61,045 nt of DNA from Cellvibrionaceae bacterium (lineage in GTDB: Bacteria; Pseudomonadota; Gammaproteobacteria; Pseudomonadales; Cellvibrionaceae). Positions 9,013 through 17,675 of this stretch are shown piece by piece (the first letter of the stretch is position 1; each line of letters opens with the position of its first letter). The translations under genes were made by a program, and so were the position numbers. The stretch covers positions 2,288-63,332 of the forward strand of contig PANW01000065.1 in NCBI GenBank assembly GCA_002707785.1, given 5' to 3'. The notes under the pieces were generated by a model. It worked only from the letters and a program-made list of their open reading frames with translations. It was not told the DNA's origin and did no database searches.

Positions 9013-9294
9013 TTAGTTTTCGAGCAGAGTGATTTTTTCTTGATCGTTAAGCAGCAGCTGCAATTCACTCATCATGTCTTTACGGGCTTGTGAGCGATAC
9101 CAGCTGTACCAGTCTTCGGCCGCATGCCACTTACACAGAACAAACCGTCGACGTGAATTGTTGATGTCGGAAAAGGTTTCTCCGTTGATAAAGCCTTTGG
9201 CTTGATAGGCTAAATGCAGGGTCCGTTTGGCGGTTGCCTCGTAGGTGCTTTCCATATCTTCTGCAATATTGCGCTCGATTAAAACGTTGATCAT
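9013..9294 (-). CDS. ABM-domain (antibiotic biosynthesis monooxygenase-like) protein
   Basis: A 93-residue protein with the ferredoxin-like dimeric barrel of the ABM family: MINVLIERNIAEDMESTYEA, a central GFINGETFSDINNSRRRFVLCKW strand pair, then WYRSQARKDMMSEL. ABM proteins include quinol monooxygenases and small haem- or aldehyde-handling enzymes; many are uncharacterised. Nothing around it identifies a pathway. ATG 9294 has AGGACAGG a few bases upstream. Confidence 0.65.
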   Translation of the reverse strand: MINVLIERNIAEDMESTYEATAKRTLHLAYQAKGFINGETFSDINNSRRRFVLCKWHAAEDWYSWYRSQARKDMMSELQLLLNDQEKITLLEN

Positions 9295-9368
9295 AACCTG
9301 TCCTTTAACGTTTATTTGATCGCATCTTACTGAATCTTCTTACTCTCCACCAGTCCTCCATTAAATGC

Positions 9369-9746
9369 TCAATGGAGGGCGTGAGAGCAGCCATCGTCGC
9401 TATGAGCCAGTATCCACTCTACCAGAGCAATCCAGTCTTTTATCAATGATCTGATGGCAACAATGGTACCGCTTTCTCTCTCCGGATTGTTGAGTAGTGT
9501 ATGTCCCATAATCGTTAGCGCATCAATGATTTTTCCCACGGTATGGGCTTCTAAAGTGACGCGAAACAGATCTTGATGTCTGTTAGCGTTGGGTGGACGC
9601 TTAGTGGGTGATTTTTGTAATTGGTTTTGAACGTCCAACGCCAGTCGAGCATTGTTGTGTGCACGCAATAATTTGAAGGTCAGTTCCAGAGCTCCGCGGC
9701 TGAATACATCCGGACAATACTGAATCGATGGTGATGATGCAGTCAT
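9369..9746 (-). CDS. Hypothetical protein, 125 residues
   Basis: I do not recognise this protein. It is mostly alpha-helical in appearance, with leucine- and alanine-rich segments (ALELTFKLLRAHNNARLALD; IIDALTIMGHTLL), no signal peptide and no membrane segment. It ends with a His-containing tail (DDGCSHALH). ATG 9746 follows an AGGGG at a spacing of about 11; an upstream in-frame TTG at 9770 is possible. It shares a divergent 92-bp gap with tusA. Confidence 0.5.
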   Translation of the reverse strand: MTASSPSIQYCPDVFSRGALELTFKLLRAHNNARLALDVQNQLQKSPTKRPPNANRHQDLFRVTLEAHTVGKIIDALTIMGHTLLNNPERESGTIVAIRSLIKDWIALVEWILAHSDDGCSHALH

Positions 9747-9838
9747 AATTGAGTTAACCCCTACAGGCAAAATTCAAGGGAAATTTCTGGCTCGTTTAGC
9801 GATAAGTGTAGCAACGATTTTTTGAAATACAGGATGAG

Positions 9839-10102
9839 TTGATAGACAATAGCGCTATGAAAAATTCATTTGACCGTTTGTTGAACACCGAAGGCTTAAT
9901 TTGCCCAGAACCTGTGATGATGTTGCACAGTGCTGTACGAGAGGTACAAGCGGGCGATGTGATTAAAGTCATTGCGACTGATCCATCAACCGAGCGAGAT
10001 ATTCCTAAGTTCTGTCAGTTTTTAGGGCATGAGTTGTTGGAGGTAACCCGGGATGGCGAGCAGTGGGTCTATTTTATCCAGACAGCGTCTGCCAGTGAGT
10101 GA
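9839..10102 (+). CDS. tusA: Sulfurtransferase TusA
   Basis: A small sulfur carrier with the family CPEP motif (GLICPEPVMMLHSAVREV, Cys at about residue 22) and the DPSTERDIPKFCQFLGHEL region typical of TusA. TusA accepts persulfide sulfur from IscS and passes it to the TusBCD-E relay for 2-thiolation of tRNA wobble uridine. TTG 9839 has AGGA four bases before it; ATG 9857 is an alternative that loses six residues. It is a single gene here. Confidence 0.88.
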   Translation: MIDNSAMKNSFDRLLNTEGLICPEPVMMLHSAVREVQAGDVIKVIATDPSTERDIPKFCQFLGHELLEVTRDGEQWVYFIQTASASE

Positions 10103-10236
10103 CAGCCTGTGTTTCGAATAAGAGCGGGATAGGGGGCACCTGCGTGAGTCCCGCAATCTTTTATCTTGTGACGAAATTCTCACAATATGGAAATCAGTTT
10201 CGTCAGCAATTACCTATCCGGCGTAGTCTTTCTTGA

Positions 10237-10935
10237 TTAAACCTCATCCACCAGCGTTGAAATGGCGGCGAGCGCTTCAGGATCTTCCGCTTTTAGCTTG
10301 TTGGCAATTTGGTGTTGAAAGAAGTATCTGAATTCCTCTCGGCTTGAGGCGGGATACAGACAATCATCGCCGGGTAATACTGGGGTGTTTTCGATCTTGT
10401 TGGGATCGGCCAACATACCGCAGAGGTTGCCATCGTGGTGCAGTCGCCAACTGACCACTTCTGTTAGAGTGATGCTGTGAAATCCATTGTCGGAGAGCAC
10501 TGCGTGAGTGCCGATGGTGTCTGGGATTTCTTGCAGAACATCGTTAGGGTGTTCGCATTCGAAATCGTAGTATTCGGCGGCAGTCTCTAGTTCAACCACC
10601 TTGTGGATAGGGCCGTCAAAGAAAATCTCATCAATGCCGGGATCGTAATAACCTTCCCATTTACCATTGAGTGGGTCTTGAATATCTGGAGCGGCAATAA
10701 TGTCATCCAGCCAGGGGACTAAACCGACAACTTCGCCGTTAGCCCTAAGGGCCCAGCAGAGAATCTTTAGACTGAAGAGTTTATCGGGGCTGGCCTCATT
10801 GGAGTAGAGCATCTCCAAGCCATCCAGTTCCGGGGACAGACGAACAATGCGGGTGTTGTGCAATTCCGAAAAGGATTGCCCGGTAAAGAAATCAACCACG
10901 TTATCCATATTGTGGCTAGGGGTTGAGGTCTTCAT
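10237..10935 (-). CDS. Conserved hypothetical protein, 232 residues
   Basis: I do not recognise a named family. The protein is acidic (many Asp/Glu) and soluble, with no signal peptide. Noticeable blocks are LKILCWALRANGEVVGLVPWLDDI, a WEGYYDPGIDEIFFDG stretch and the C-terminal PASSREEFRYFFQHQIANKL. Its size, acidity and single-gene setting are compatible with a cytoplasmic accessory protein. The start ATG has GGAGGTGGT (plus-strand complement ACCACCTCC at 10939-10947) just upstream, a strong ribosome-binding site. Confidence 0.6.
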   Translation of the reverse strand: MKTSTPSHNMDNVVDFFTGQSFSELHNTRIVRLSPELDGLEMLYSNEASPDKLFSLKILCWALRANGEVVGLVPWLDDIIAAPDIQDPLNGKWEGYYDPGIDEIFFDGPIHKVVELETAAEYYDFECEHPNDVLQEIPDTIGTHAVLSDNGFHSITLTEVVSWRLHHDGNLCGMLADPNKIENTPVLPGDDCLYPASSREEFRYFFQHQIANKLKAEDPEALAAISTLVDEV

Positions 10936-11150
10936 AATACCACCTCCGTCGATGGGCCTCTGTTAGAATAGCTACTCAGTAGAAATCTGTCCTACGAGAG
11001 GCAGATTTGTGAAAACGCAATTCATGTAAGGCGGATGCATTTATATACACCTTTCTACATAAGGTATATGCAGTTTTTAAAAAGCACAACACTTTGTGTA
11101 GAAAATATTGCGGTTTTTTATAGCACTTGCTTATAACGGGTAACCTTATT

Positions 11151-11621
11151 TTGTCGGCTTATTACTTTGCATATGGCTCCAACATGAACGCAAACCGCAT
11201 GTTAGAGCGTGGTTTGGCGTTTGATCGAGCGCTGTCGGGCAGCATTGATCACTTGGCTTTGGCCTTCAATAAATTGGCTGCAGATGCCCCACATCGCTCC
11301 TATGCCAATGTCGTCTACGCCCCACATCAGAGGGTTGAGGGAGTGCTCTATCAGCTCTCTCATCACGATGAAATCTTCAAAATGGATCCCTTTGAGGGCG
11401 CTCCGCGTCTCTATAGCCGCGAGATTTATACTGTGGATACTCAAGAGGGCGGTATTCCCGCATGGGTGTATGTGGCCAATCGAGCCATGTTGCGCGATGG
11501 CATGAAGCCGGAACGCTGGTATTTGGACCATTTGCTGGCAGGGGTCGATTACCTTACGGATGGTTATTACCAGCAGCTGACGCGAGTCTCCTGTGTTGAT
11601 GATGAGTCAGATGTGTCGTGA
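11151..11621 (+). CDS. Gamma-glutamylcyclotransferase-like protein
   Basis: The GGCT-fold signature YFAYGSNMN is at residues 4-12 from TTG 11151, with the phosphate-binding-like loop of the family. The middle GVLYQLSHHDEIFKMDPFEG places the conserved catalytic acid region (family Glu) near residue 80. Family members cyclise gamma-glutamyl peptides to 5-oxoproline or release gamma-glutamylamines. The start is uncertain: an upstream TTG at 11127 adds eight residues and neither has a clear ribosome-binding site. The stop overlaps epmC by four bases, so the two are coupled. Confidence 0.75.
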   Translation: MSAYYFAYGSNMNANRMLERGLAFDRALSGSIDHLALAFNKLAADAPHRSYANVVYAPHQRVEGVLYQLSHHDEIFKMDPFEGAPRLYSREIYTVDTQEGGIPAWVYVANRAMLRDGMKPERWYLDHLLAGVDYLTDGYYQQLTRVSCVDDESDVS

Positions 11622-12211
11622 CTGTGTTGGATTTGCAAAAGCCTCTCAAGCAGGTAGTTGAAGGCAAAAGTGTGACTCCATTGAATCATCGCGAGTTGTG
11701 CGACGTTTTCCACGAGTGTTTTTCGGATAGCCACCAAACGCGCGTCAAGGGCGGCGGCAGTGAGCCGATTTACCGGCCAAAGTCTGATACCCAAGATCAT
11801 CATCTGATTGTTTATTCCCACGATTATGCCGCCAGTGCCTTGCACGAAATCGCTCATTGGTGTGTTGCTGGAGATCAGCGCCGACAGCTAGAAGACTATG
11901 GCTATTGGTACGCGCCGGATGGTCGCAGTCGAGAGCAACAAATCGAGTTCGAAAAAGTGGAAGTGAAACCACAGTCATTTGAATGGATGTTTTCTGTCGC
12001 AGCGGGACGCAGCTTTCGCATCAGTGCTGACAATCTTGAAGCTGGTGTCGGGGCTAGCGAGTCTTTTAAAGAGGCGATCTACGAACAGGTGTCTATTTAC
12101 TGCAAGCAAGGATTGCCCGCTAGAGCGGAATGTTATCTCCAGGCTCTAGCCCAGCGCTCGGGTCGTCAGAGCCCTCGATCGCAGAATCACTATCGACGAG
12201 AACAGCTCTAG
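11618..12211 (+). CDS. epmC: Elongation factor P hydroxylase EpmC
   Basis: A 197-residue YfcM/EpmC protein. The metal-binding HEIAHWC motif (about residues 76-82) followed by GDQRRQLEDYGYWY is the family hallmark, and an acidic FEKVEVKPQ region completes the site. EpmC hydroxylates the beta-lysyl-lysine placed on elongation factor P by EpmA and EpmB; those genes are not in this window. GTG 11618 overlaps the preceding stop, and the TAG stop overlaps the xni GTG by one base. Confidence 0.88.
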   Translation: MTVLDLQKPLKQVVEGKSVTPLNHRELCDVFHECFSDSHQTRVKGGGSEPIYRPKSDTQDHHLIVYSHDYAASALHEIAHWCVAGDQRRQLEDYGYWYAPDGRSREQQIEFEKVEVKPQSFEWMFSVAAGRSFRISADNLEAGVGASESFKEAIYEQVSIYCKQGLPARAECYLQALAQRSGRQSPRSQNHYRREQL

Positions 12212-13152
12212 TGCCAAATACTCCTAAAGTAATACCGTCTGCAGCTTCACCGAGCTGTCTACTGGATGCGTCTATTTACATATTCCGCTATTACTTCTCT
12301 TTGCCGGACCACTGGTTTAGTAGTGAAGGCTACCCAACGGCGGCAGTTCACGGCTATAGCAGCTTCTTATTGAATTTTTTGCTGGAGCAAAACCCGTCGG
12401 TGATGGCGGCGTGTTTTGATGAGAGTTTGGGCAGTTGTTTTCGCAATGAAATCTATCCTGACTATAAAAGCAGTCGGGCACTACCTGATGAAGCACTGGC
12501 TTTTCAATTGCGTGCCTGCCGTGAAGTGACGGAGATATTGGGCATTCCCAGTTTCTCCAGCGCCGTGTATGAAGCCGATGACTTACTGGGAACCTTGATG
12601 GCGCAGCTGCGCGACAACAGTGAGTCCCAGAGTATTGCCATCCTAACTCGTGACAAAGATCTCGGGCAGTTGATCACAAGGCCTCAGGATTTCTTGTGGG
12701 ATTACGTCAATCCAAGTAAACAAGAGCGTTTAGGGCGTGAACAAATTCAGCAAAAATTTGGCGTGTGGCCGGAGCAACTGATCGATTATCTAGCGTTGGT
12801 CGGCGACGCGGTCGATGACATTCCCGGGGTTCCCGGTATTGGTGCAAAAACCGCGCAGGCAATGTTGCAGTGGGAGCCCAGTATCGAGCGTATCTTTGCT
12901 CGGCTGGATGAAATTTCAACCCTACCCATTCGCGGCGCAAAGAGCTTAGGGCAAAAACTCAGTGAAAATGTGCAACAGATTGCCATGTCTCGCAGTTTAG
13001 CCGAAATCATTACTGACGTTGACATGGTGGTGGAAGAGCCAGCCCTACAGCGCGGGCGGCCTGACGAAGCCGCCTTCGAGGTGTTTTGTCAGAATATGGG
13101 GTTTGGTAAGCCTCTACGCAAGAAATTCGATCAGCTGATGGAGAGCCTATAA
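12211..13152 (+). CDS. xni: Flap endonuclease Xni / 5'-3' exonuclease family
   Basis: A 313-residue 5'-nuclease. It starts with CLLDASIYIFRYYFSLP, has YPDYKSSRALPDEAL, then a YEADDLLGTL acidic pair and ILTRDKDLGQLI, all metal-site elements of FEN-type nucleases. A helix-hairpin-helix (DDIPGVPGIGAKTAQAML) lies near residue 195-212. Xni (ExoIX) lacks the polymerase part of PolA and is involved in DNA flap processing. GTG 12211 is preferred because it overlaps the epmC stop by one base; a longer frame to 12130 would lie inside epmC. It ends TAATG into pdxB. Confidence 0.85.
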   Translation: MPNTPKVIPSAASPSCLLDASIYIFRYYFSLPDHWFSSEGYPTAAVHGYSSFLLNFLLEQNPSVMAACFDESLGSCFRNEIYPDYKSSRALPDEALAFQLRACREVTEILGIPSFSSAVYEADDLLGTLMAQLRDNSESQSIAILTRDKDLGQLITRPQDFLWDYVNPSKQERLGREQIQQKFGVWPEQLIDYLALVGDAVDDIPGVPGIGAKTAQAMLQWEPSIERIFARLDEISTLPIRGAKSLGQKLSENVQQIAMSRSLAEIITDVDMVVEEPALQRGRPDEAAFEVFCQNMGFGKPLRKKFDQLMESL

Positions 13153-14366
13153 TGCCCTTAACGACAATCGATAAACCGTCGTTGTCCATTGTTGCCGACG
13201 AGAACATTCCATTTGTGCGAGAATTCTTTTCATCCATGGGAACGGTCGCGACCTATCCGGGTCGGGAGATGCAGGCAGCTCATGTGGCGCAAGCCGATGT
13301 TTTGCTAGTGCGCTCGGTGACATCTGTTAATCGACAGTTGTTGGAAAACAGCTCGGTCAAATTTATCGGTACCTGCACCATTGGCACTGACCACTTGGAT
13401 CAAGAGTTTCTGCGCGAGCGGGGCATCGGCTTTCACAGTGCACCTGGGTGCAATGCTAACTCGGTGGTCGAATATGTGTTGTCGGTATTGGCTGACCTAA
13501 AACCCGATTGGCAGAGTGCTAGTTTTGGCATAGTCGGTTGCGGGAATGTGGGCGGGCGTCTGTACCGCAAGCTATCCGCGCTGGGCTTGCCGGTATCGGT
13601 TTACGACCCATTTCTAAGTGCGGATAGTCAGGCCGATCTCGGCGGATTGGATCAGGCTCTGGCTGCTGATGTTGTGTGTTTGCACACACCGTTGACGATC
13701 GAAGGTGCTCATCCCAGTCGTCATTTACTCAATGAGGCACGTTTGCGCCAGCTGCGCCCCGGCAGTGTGTTGATCAATGCCGGTCGTGGGCCGGTGATAG
13801 ATAATCAGGCATTGAAAGCCGTGTTAAACGAACGCAGTGATTTAACCGTGGCCCTAGATGTATGGGAGCCCGAACCGGCATTGGATATTGATTTACTTAA
13901 TCAGGTGCAGAGAGCTACTCCGCATATTGCCGGTTACAGCTTTGATGGCAAGGTGGAAGGCACGGCGATGATTTATCGTGCCTTGTGCCAATATCTGGGG
14001 GTTGAGCCCCAGATCAATGCGGCGCAACTACTACGCGGCGACAGCTCTAATAGACAGTCGTTGGCGCTAGAGGCATTTGACGGAACAGAGCAAGAGATCA
14101 TCAATCAGGCAATTCTGGCGGCCTATCGAGTGGCTGATGATGACCAGCGCACTCGTGATCTGCTGACCACTGAAGGCTGTCGACTGGATTCAGATGTATT
14201 GGCTCAAAATTTTGATCGCTTGAGGAAAACTTATCCCAAGCGCAGAGAGTTTCCATGTTTCGAAATCGACTCACTACCAAATCACTTGAGCCAGAAAGAA
14301 AAAAAGTCGCTCAGTAAGACACTGGCGACTTTGGGTTTTACCCTAGCAAGTAGAGAGGAGAGTTAA
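13152..14366 (+). CDS. pdxB: 4-phosphoerythronate dehydrogenase PdxB
   Basis: The second step of DXP-dependent pyridoxal phosphate synthesis: oxidation of 4-phospho-D-erythronate. This is a D-2-hydroxyacid dehydrogenase fold with SIVADENIPFVREFF at the start, IGTCTIGTDHLD, the Rossmann motif FGIVGCGNVGGRL near residue 120, the INAGRGPVIDN loop and an Arg/Glu/His catalytic set (TPHIAGYSFDGKVEGT with the His near 255). The PdxB-specific C-terminal dimerisation domain follows. At 404 residues it is slightly longer than the E. coli protein. ATG 13152 shares its A with the xni stop codon. Confidence 0.92.
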   Translation: MPLTTIDKPSLSIVADENIPFVREFFSSMGTVATYPGREMQAAHVAQADVLLVRSVTSVNRQLLENSSVKFIGTCTIGTDHLDQEFLRERGIGFHSAPGCNANSVVEYVLSVLADLKPDWQSASFGIVGCGNVGGRLYRKLSALGLPVSVYDPFLSADSQADLGGLDQALAADVVCLHTPLTIEGAHPSRHLLNEARLRQLRPGSVLINAGRGPVIDNQALKAVLNERSDLTVALDVWEPEPALDIDLLNQVQRATPHIAGYSFDGKVEGTAMIYRALCQYLGVEPQINAAQLLRGDSSNRQSLALEAFDGTEQEIINQAILAAYRVADDDQRTRDLLTTEGCRLDSDVLAQNFDRLRKTYPKRREFPCFEIDSLPNHLSQKEKKSLSKTLATLGFTLASREES

Positions 14367-14569
14367 TTCGATTGGCAGCTATCGTGTGACCATATGGTTT
14401 GCGAGGGACAGAGAAAATCTCGGCCCTGTTGCAAGGCTTGGTCGACCATGTCAGAGGTAATGGGAATTTCGCGTCCGTCACTGTTCACAATGGCGGCACC
14501 GTGGAAATCGATGACGTTAGATGAACTTGAGACATCTTCGAAACAATTGCTCTGTAAATTACTCAACAT
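14363..14569 (-). CDS. PA1571-like small protein
   Basis: A 68-residue protein whose core FHGAAIVNSDGREIPITSDM resembles the small Pseudomonas family typified by PA1571 (a conserved GAAI-x4-GREIPIT core). The function is unknown. The start codon has CAGG seven bases upstream, and its 3' end overlaps the pdxB 3' end by four bases in convergent orientation. The family assignment is from memory of the motif and not certain. Confidence 0.55.
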   Translation of the reverse strand: MLSNLQSNCFEDVSSSSNVIDFHGAAIVNSDGREIPITSDMVDQALQQGRDFLCPSQTIWSHDSCQSN

Positions 14570-14890
14570 GGGATACCTGCTTTGTCGATGGAGGCACTAT
14601 AGGGCGAGATTGTTACACTTTTGTGATTTCACTCGCGTTTCGCCTGATATTTTCAGCGGTCTATGCTGCGCCCTCGGTGATTAATGTCACTCTCTACTTA
14701 ATTTGAATGATGATTCGAGTATAGGGCAAGAAACTCTGTGTGGCTTTATGTGCCAGCTGGTTTCTCTAGACAATTTAAGAATAACTTGGGCGTGAAAACT
14801 GAGAGTGAGTGATGGCTTACCTCAGAGGCTCAGTTTTAGTTGATCGCGTCAGCCAGACGGTTGAGGCCAATAGCAATACAAAGTGTGTTT
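14570..14890. other. Gene-free divergent promoter region
   Basis: These 321 bases separate the PA1571-like gene on the minus strand from the NAD-kinase-like gene on the plus strand. No open frame with coding character, hairpin terminator or recognisable RNA was seen. It presumably carries the two divergent promoters. Confidence 0.5.
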
Positions 14891-16054
14891 ATGAATACAA
14901 ATCATTTGCGGCTGGGGTTGGTCGTTAATCCTTGGGCTGGCATTGGTGGTCCGGCTGGACTGAAAGGCAGTGATGATCGTCAATTGGTTGTTCAGGCGAT
15001 GGTTGAGGGTGCTGCAGAGCGCGTGAGCAGTCGTGTCGAGCGCTGTTTGGAGCGTCTGCAGTCACTCTGTGGCGAGTCTGTGTCTCTGCTGACCGCAGCC
15101 AATAACATGGGTGAGAGTTATGTCCGCAGGGCGGGTTTTACGCCATCTGTGGTCTATAGCCCTGAGTCGGAGTCTACCCACGCGCAAGACAGCGTAAATG
15201 CCGCGACGGCCATCATGGCTGCTGGCGTTGATCTTCTGTTGTTTGTCGGTGGTGACGGTACCGCGCGCGACATCTGTTCTGCGGTTGGCGAGCACTTACC
15301 GGTGTTGGGTATTCCCTCTGGAGTGAAAATGCACTCCGGAGTCTTTGCGGTATCACCTGAAGCGGCCGCTGAAGTCGTCAATGCCGCAGTGGAAGGTCAG
15401 TTAGTGGATATTCGCTTACAGGAAGTCCGTGATATTGATGAAGCTGCACTCCGGCAGGGGCAAGTTAACAGTCGCTATTTTGGTGAGATGAGAGTGCCAG
15501 AGTTTGGCCACTTCGTGCAGGGCACCAAAAATGCTGGGCGCGAAGTCGAAGAATTGGTGCTCGATGATATTGCCGCCGATTTACGCGAACGTATGGACGA
15601 GGGCGTCTTGTATCTCGTGGGCGCAGGTACGACTCCCAAAGCACTGATGGACGATTTGGGCTTGGACAACACCCTGCTGGGAATAGACCTAGTCAAGGAT
15701 GAGCGGCTGTTGGCACAGGATCAATCTGCACGGCAGCTCGAACAGATACTTGAACGTCATGATGGCCAGGTTGTGGCCATTTTGTCGGTCACCGGAGGGC
15801 AGGGTTCGTTGATTGGGCGCGGTAATCAACAGCTGTCGCCAGCCATTTTGCGGCGTATTGGTCGCGACAATCTTTGGGTATTGGCCACTAAGTCCAAGAT
15901 CAAGACACTCGACGGGCGCAGTTTGTTAATGGATAGCAATGATCCTGAGTTGGATCAGTTGTGGAGCGGCTACATCGAGGTCACTACCGGCTATCACGAT
16001 CGTATTTTATACCCTTTGGGGCTGACGGACGCTCAGCAAGGAGACGTGTCGTGA
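14891..16054 (+). CDS. ATP-NAD kinase-family protein
   Basis: A 387-residue protein of the COG3199-type ATP-NAD kinase family. It has LGLVVNPWAGIGGPAGLKGSD at the N-terminus and the kinase signature FVGGDGTARDI at about residue 120, then GIPSGVKMHSGVFAVSP, which corresponds to the NAD-binding loop. The family is related to PpnK/NadK but is longer and may phosphorylate NAD or a related dinucleotide; this is not proven. ATG 14891 is chosen because the conserved part starts right there; an in-frame TTG at 14840 would add 17 residues. The stop overlaps the next gene by four bases. Confidence 0.75.
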   Translation: MNTNHLRLGLVVNPWAGIGGPAGLKGSDDRQLVVQAMVEGAAERVSSRVERCLERLQSLCGESVSLLTAANNMGESYVRRAGFTPSVVYSPESESTHAQDSVNAATAIMAAGVDLLLFVGGDGTARDICSAVGEHLPVLGIPSGVKMHSGVFAVSPEAAAEVVNAAVEGQLVDIRLQEVRDIDEAALRQGQVNSRYFGEMRVPEFGHFVQGTKNAGREVEELVLDDIAADLRERMDEGVLYLVGAGTTPKALMDDLGLDNTLLGIDLVKDERLLAQDQSARQLEQILERHDGQVVAILSVTGGQGSLIGRGNQQLSPAILRRIGRDNLWVLATKSKIKTLDGRSLLMDSNDPELDQLWSGYIEVTTGYHDRILYPLGLTDAQQGDVS

Positions 16055-17025
16055 GCGCGCTATTGGATAGAGTCACCTCAATACTGTCGCCTTCGGAATC
16101 AGGATCCGGTAAAAATCATGAGATTGATGATGCGCGACGGTTGTTTCATGGTCGAGGTAAGACATTTCCGGGCTTTGAGCAAGTCACGGTGGATTGGTAT
16201 CAGCCGGTGTTGTGGGTCACTTTTTTTAAACCCCAAGACACGCCTGAGGCCACACAGGGCTACGAAGCGGCCATTGAGCGGGAATTAGTCGCTTTAGCCA
16301 GCACTCGGCCCGATGTGGAGGTTGTTATGGTGCAGCGTCGCTACCTGCCGGATACGCCTGCTGCATGCGTGTATGGGACTATGCCAGACACCATCTATGC
16401 CCATAGACGCGGTGCACGCTTTACTCTGCAGTTAGGTGGCAGGCAAAACACTGGCTTCTTTCTCGATATGGAGCCCGGGCGGCGCTGGCTAGAGTTTCTC
16501 GCTGAGGGGCGCAAGGTACTTAATCTATTTGCCTATACCTGTGCCTTTTCGGTGGTCGCACAGCAAGCGGGTGCCGAATCGGTGGTCAATGTGGATATGA
16601 GTCGCGGCGCTCTTAGTCAGGGCCGGGACAATCATCGATTGAATGGTTTGCCGACCGACTCCATCCGTTTTCTACAAGAGAATATTCTGAAATCTTGGGG
16701 ACGTATTCGTCGACCTGGTCCCTATGATATTGCCATCTTTGATCCGCCATCGTTTCAGAAGGGCAGTTTTGTGGCAGAGCGTGATTACGGAAAATTGGTG
16801 CGACGAATACCGCAACTTATGGTCGCCGGTGGCGATATTCTGTTTTGCTTGAATGCGCCGGAGTTAGACCAAGCCTTTCTTGAAGAGCTCGTGGCGTTGG
16901 AATGTCCAGAGTGTTGCTTCGTCGAGCGCCTCCAACCGTCAGCGGATTTCCCGGATGCCGATCCAGATCAGCAGCTGAAGTTGCTGCACTACCAATACCA
17001 GCCTGAGCCAGCGCCAGCGTTGTAG
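16051..17025 (+). CDS. RlmI-like class I SAM methyltransferase
   Basis: A 324-residue methyltransferase resembling the catalytic part of RlmI/YccW-type 23S rRNA cytosine methyltransferases. It has a beta-hairpin substrate region (about residues 110-150, GARFTLQLGGRQNTGFFLD), the SAM motif VLNLFAYTCAFSVVAQQAGA near 170 and the catalytic-type DPPSFQKG near 235. The N-terminal PUA domain of RlmI is lacking, so the substrate may differ. GTG 16051 has AGGAG seven bases upstream and overlaps the previous stop, so the pair is coupled. Confidence 0.75.
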   Translation: MSALLDRVTSILSPSESGSGKNHEIDDARRLFHGRGKTFPGFEQVTVDWYQPVLWVTFFKPQDTPEATQGYEAAIERELVALASTRPDVEVVMVQRRYLPDTPAACVYGTMPDTIYAHRRGARFTLQLGGRQNTGFFLDMEPGRRWLEFLAEGRKVLNLFAYTCAFSVVAQQAGAESVVNVDMSRGALSQGRDNHRLNGLPTDSIRFLQENILKSWGRIRRPGPYDIAIFDPPSFQKGSFVAERDYGKLVRRIPQLMVAGGDILFCLNAPELDQAFLEELVALECPECCFVERLQPSADFPDADPDQQLKLLHYQYQPEPAPAL

Positions 17026-17161
17026 TCGGGGCGAAAATCTTGGGGTGGAATATGCCCAAAATGGGGGCGCTAAACCGCACTGGATCACAGTCCCTGTCAT
17101 AGATTTGCAATAAAGCTTGAGATTTTTTCGATGGCCACCGAAACTAACCTCGTTGTACTCG

Positions 17162-17181
17162 GTCATAGTAGGCACTATCAC
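17162..17181. promoter_or_regulatory. Imperfect palindrome upstream of the bufferin operon
   Basis: GTCATAGT-AGGC-ACTATCAC is an 8-bp inverted repeat with one mismatch and a 4-base spacer. It lies 58 bp before bufA and is a plausible operator. No known copper-regulator box was recognised, so the assignment is only by position and symmetry. Confidence 0.35.
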
Positions 17182-17238
17182 GGCATGCGCGGTGATTAAG
17201 TCTGCGAAACAAACTAAAAAAATCAAAGGAACACGACT

Positions 17239-17580
17239 ATGGCGAAGAAAATGACAACCCCCTTAGCAGCAGCAGTTGGCGCTGCGTTTGTTGCATCAGC
17301 AGCACTGGCTCCAATGGCTTCAGCTGCAGAGAATCCGTTTGCTGCGCAAGAGCTGACTTCTGGCTACAACTTGGCCGGTAAAGACGCTGAAGGCAAATGC
17401 GGTGAAGGTAAGTGCGGCGAAAGCAAAGGTAAAGCCAAAGCTGAAGGCAAATGTGGCGAAGGCAAATGTGGCGAAGGCAAAGACAAGGCCAAAGCTGAAG
17501 GCAAATGCGGCGAAGGCAAGTGCGGCGGCGAAAAAGCCAAAGGCGAAGGTAAATGTGGCGAAGGTAAGTGCGGCGGCTAA
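17239..17580 (+). CDS. bufA: Bufferin-type copper-binding RiPP precursor (EGKCG repeats)
   Basis: A 113-residue precursor with a signal peptide (about residues 1-29, ending ASA) and a core of eight EGKCG motifs arranged as four tandem pairs separated by Lys/Ala-rich linkers. All eight cysteines are in these motifs. In bufferins and HvfA-type peptides, the BufB/HvfB MNIO enzyme with BufC/HvfC converts EGKCG cysteines to thiooxazole-type heterocycles, and the exported peptide sequesters copper. bufB and bufC follow directly. AAAGGAA precedes ATG 17239. Family identity is clear; the modification of this peptide is inferred. Confidence 0.9.
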   Translation: MAKKMTTPLAAAVGAAFVASAALAPMASAAENPFAAQELTSGYNLAGKDAEGKCGEGKCGESKGKAKAEGKCGEGKCGEGKDKAKAEGKCGEGKCGGEKAKGEGKCGEGKCGG

Positions 17581-17598
17581 TGCCCGTTACCAACGTTT

Positions 17599-17627
17599 GA
17601 GAAACGGGCCGCTTGGCTCGTTTTCTC
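17599..17627 (+). terminator. Imperfect hairpin between bufA and bufB, possible attenuator
   Basis: GAGAAACGGGCC and GGCTCGTTTTCTC can pair around a GCTT loop, with one bulge and one mismatch, followed by a pyrimidine-rich stretch. It sits in the 95-bp gap after the precursor gene and could lower expression of the enzymes relative to the peptide. Confidence 0.45.
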
Positions 17628-17675
17628 TATCTTGGATTCCCTTTTTTATACAACAGCTAGATTTAAGTAGCGTCT

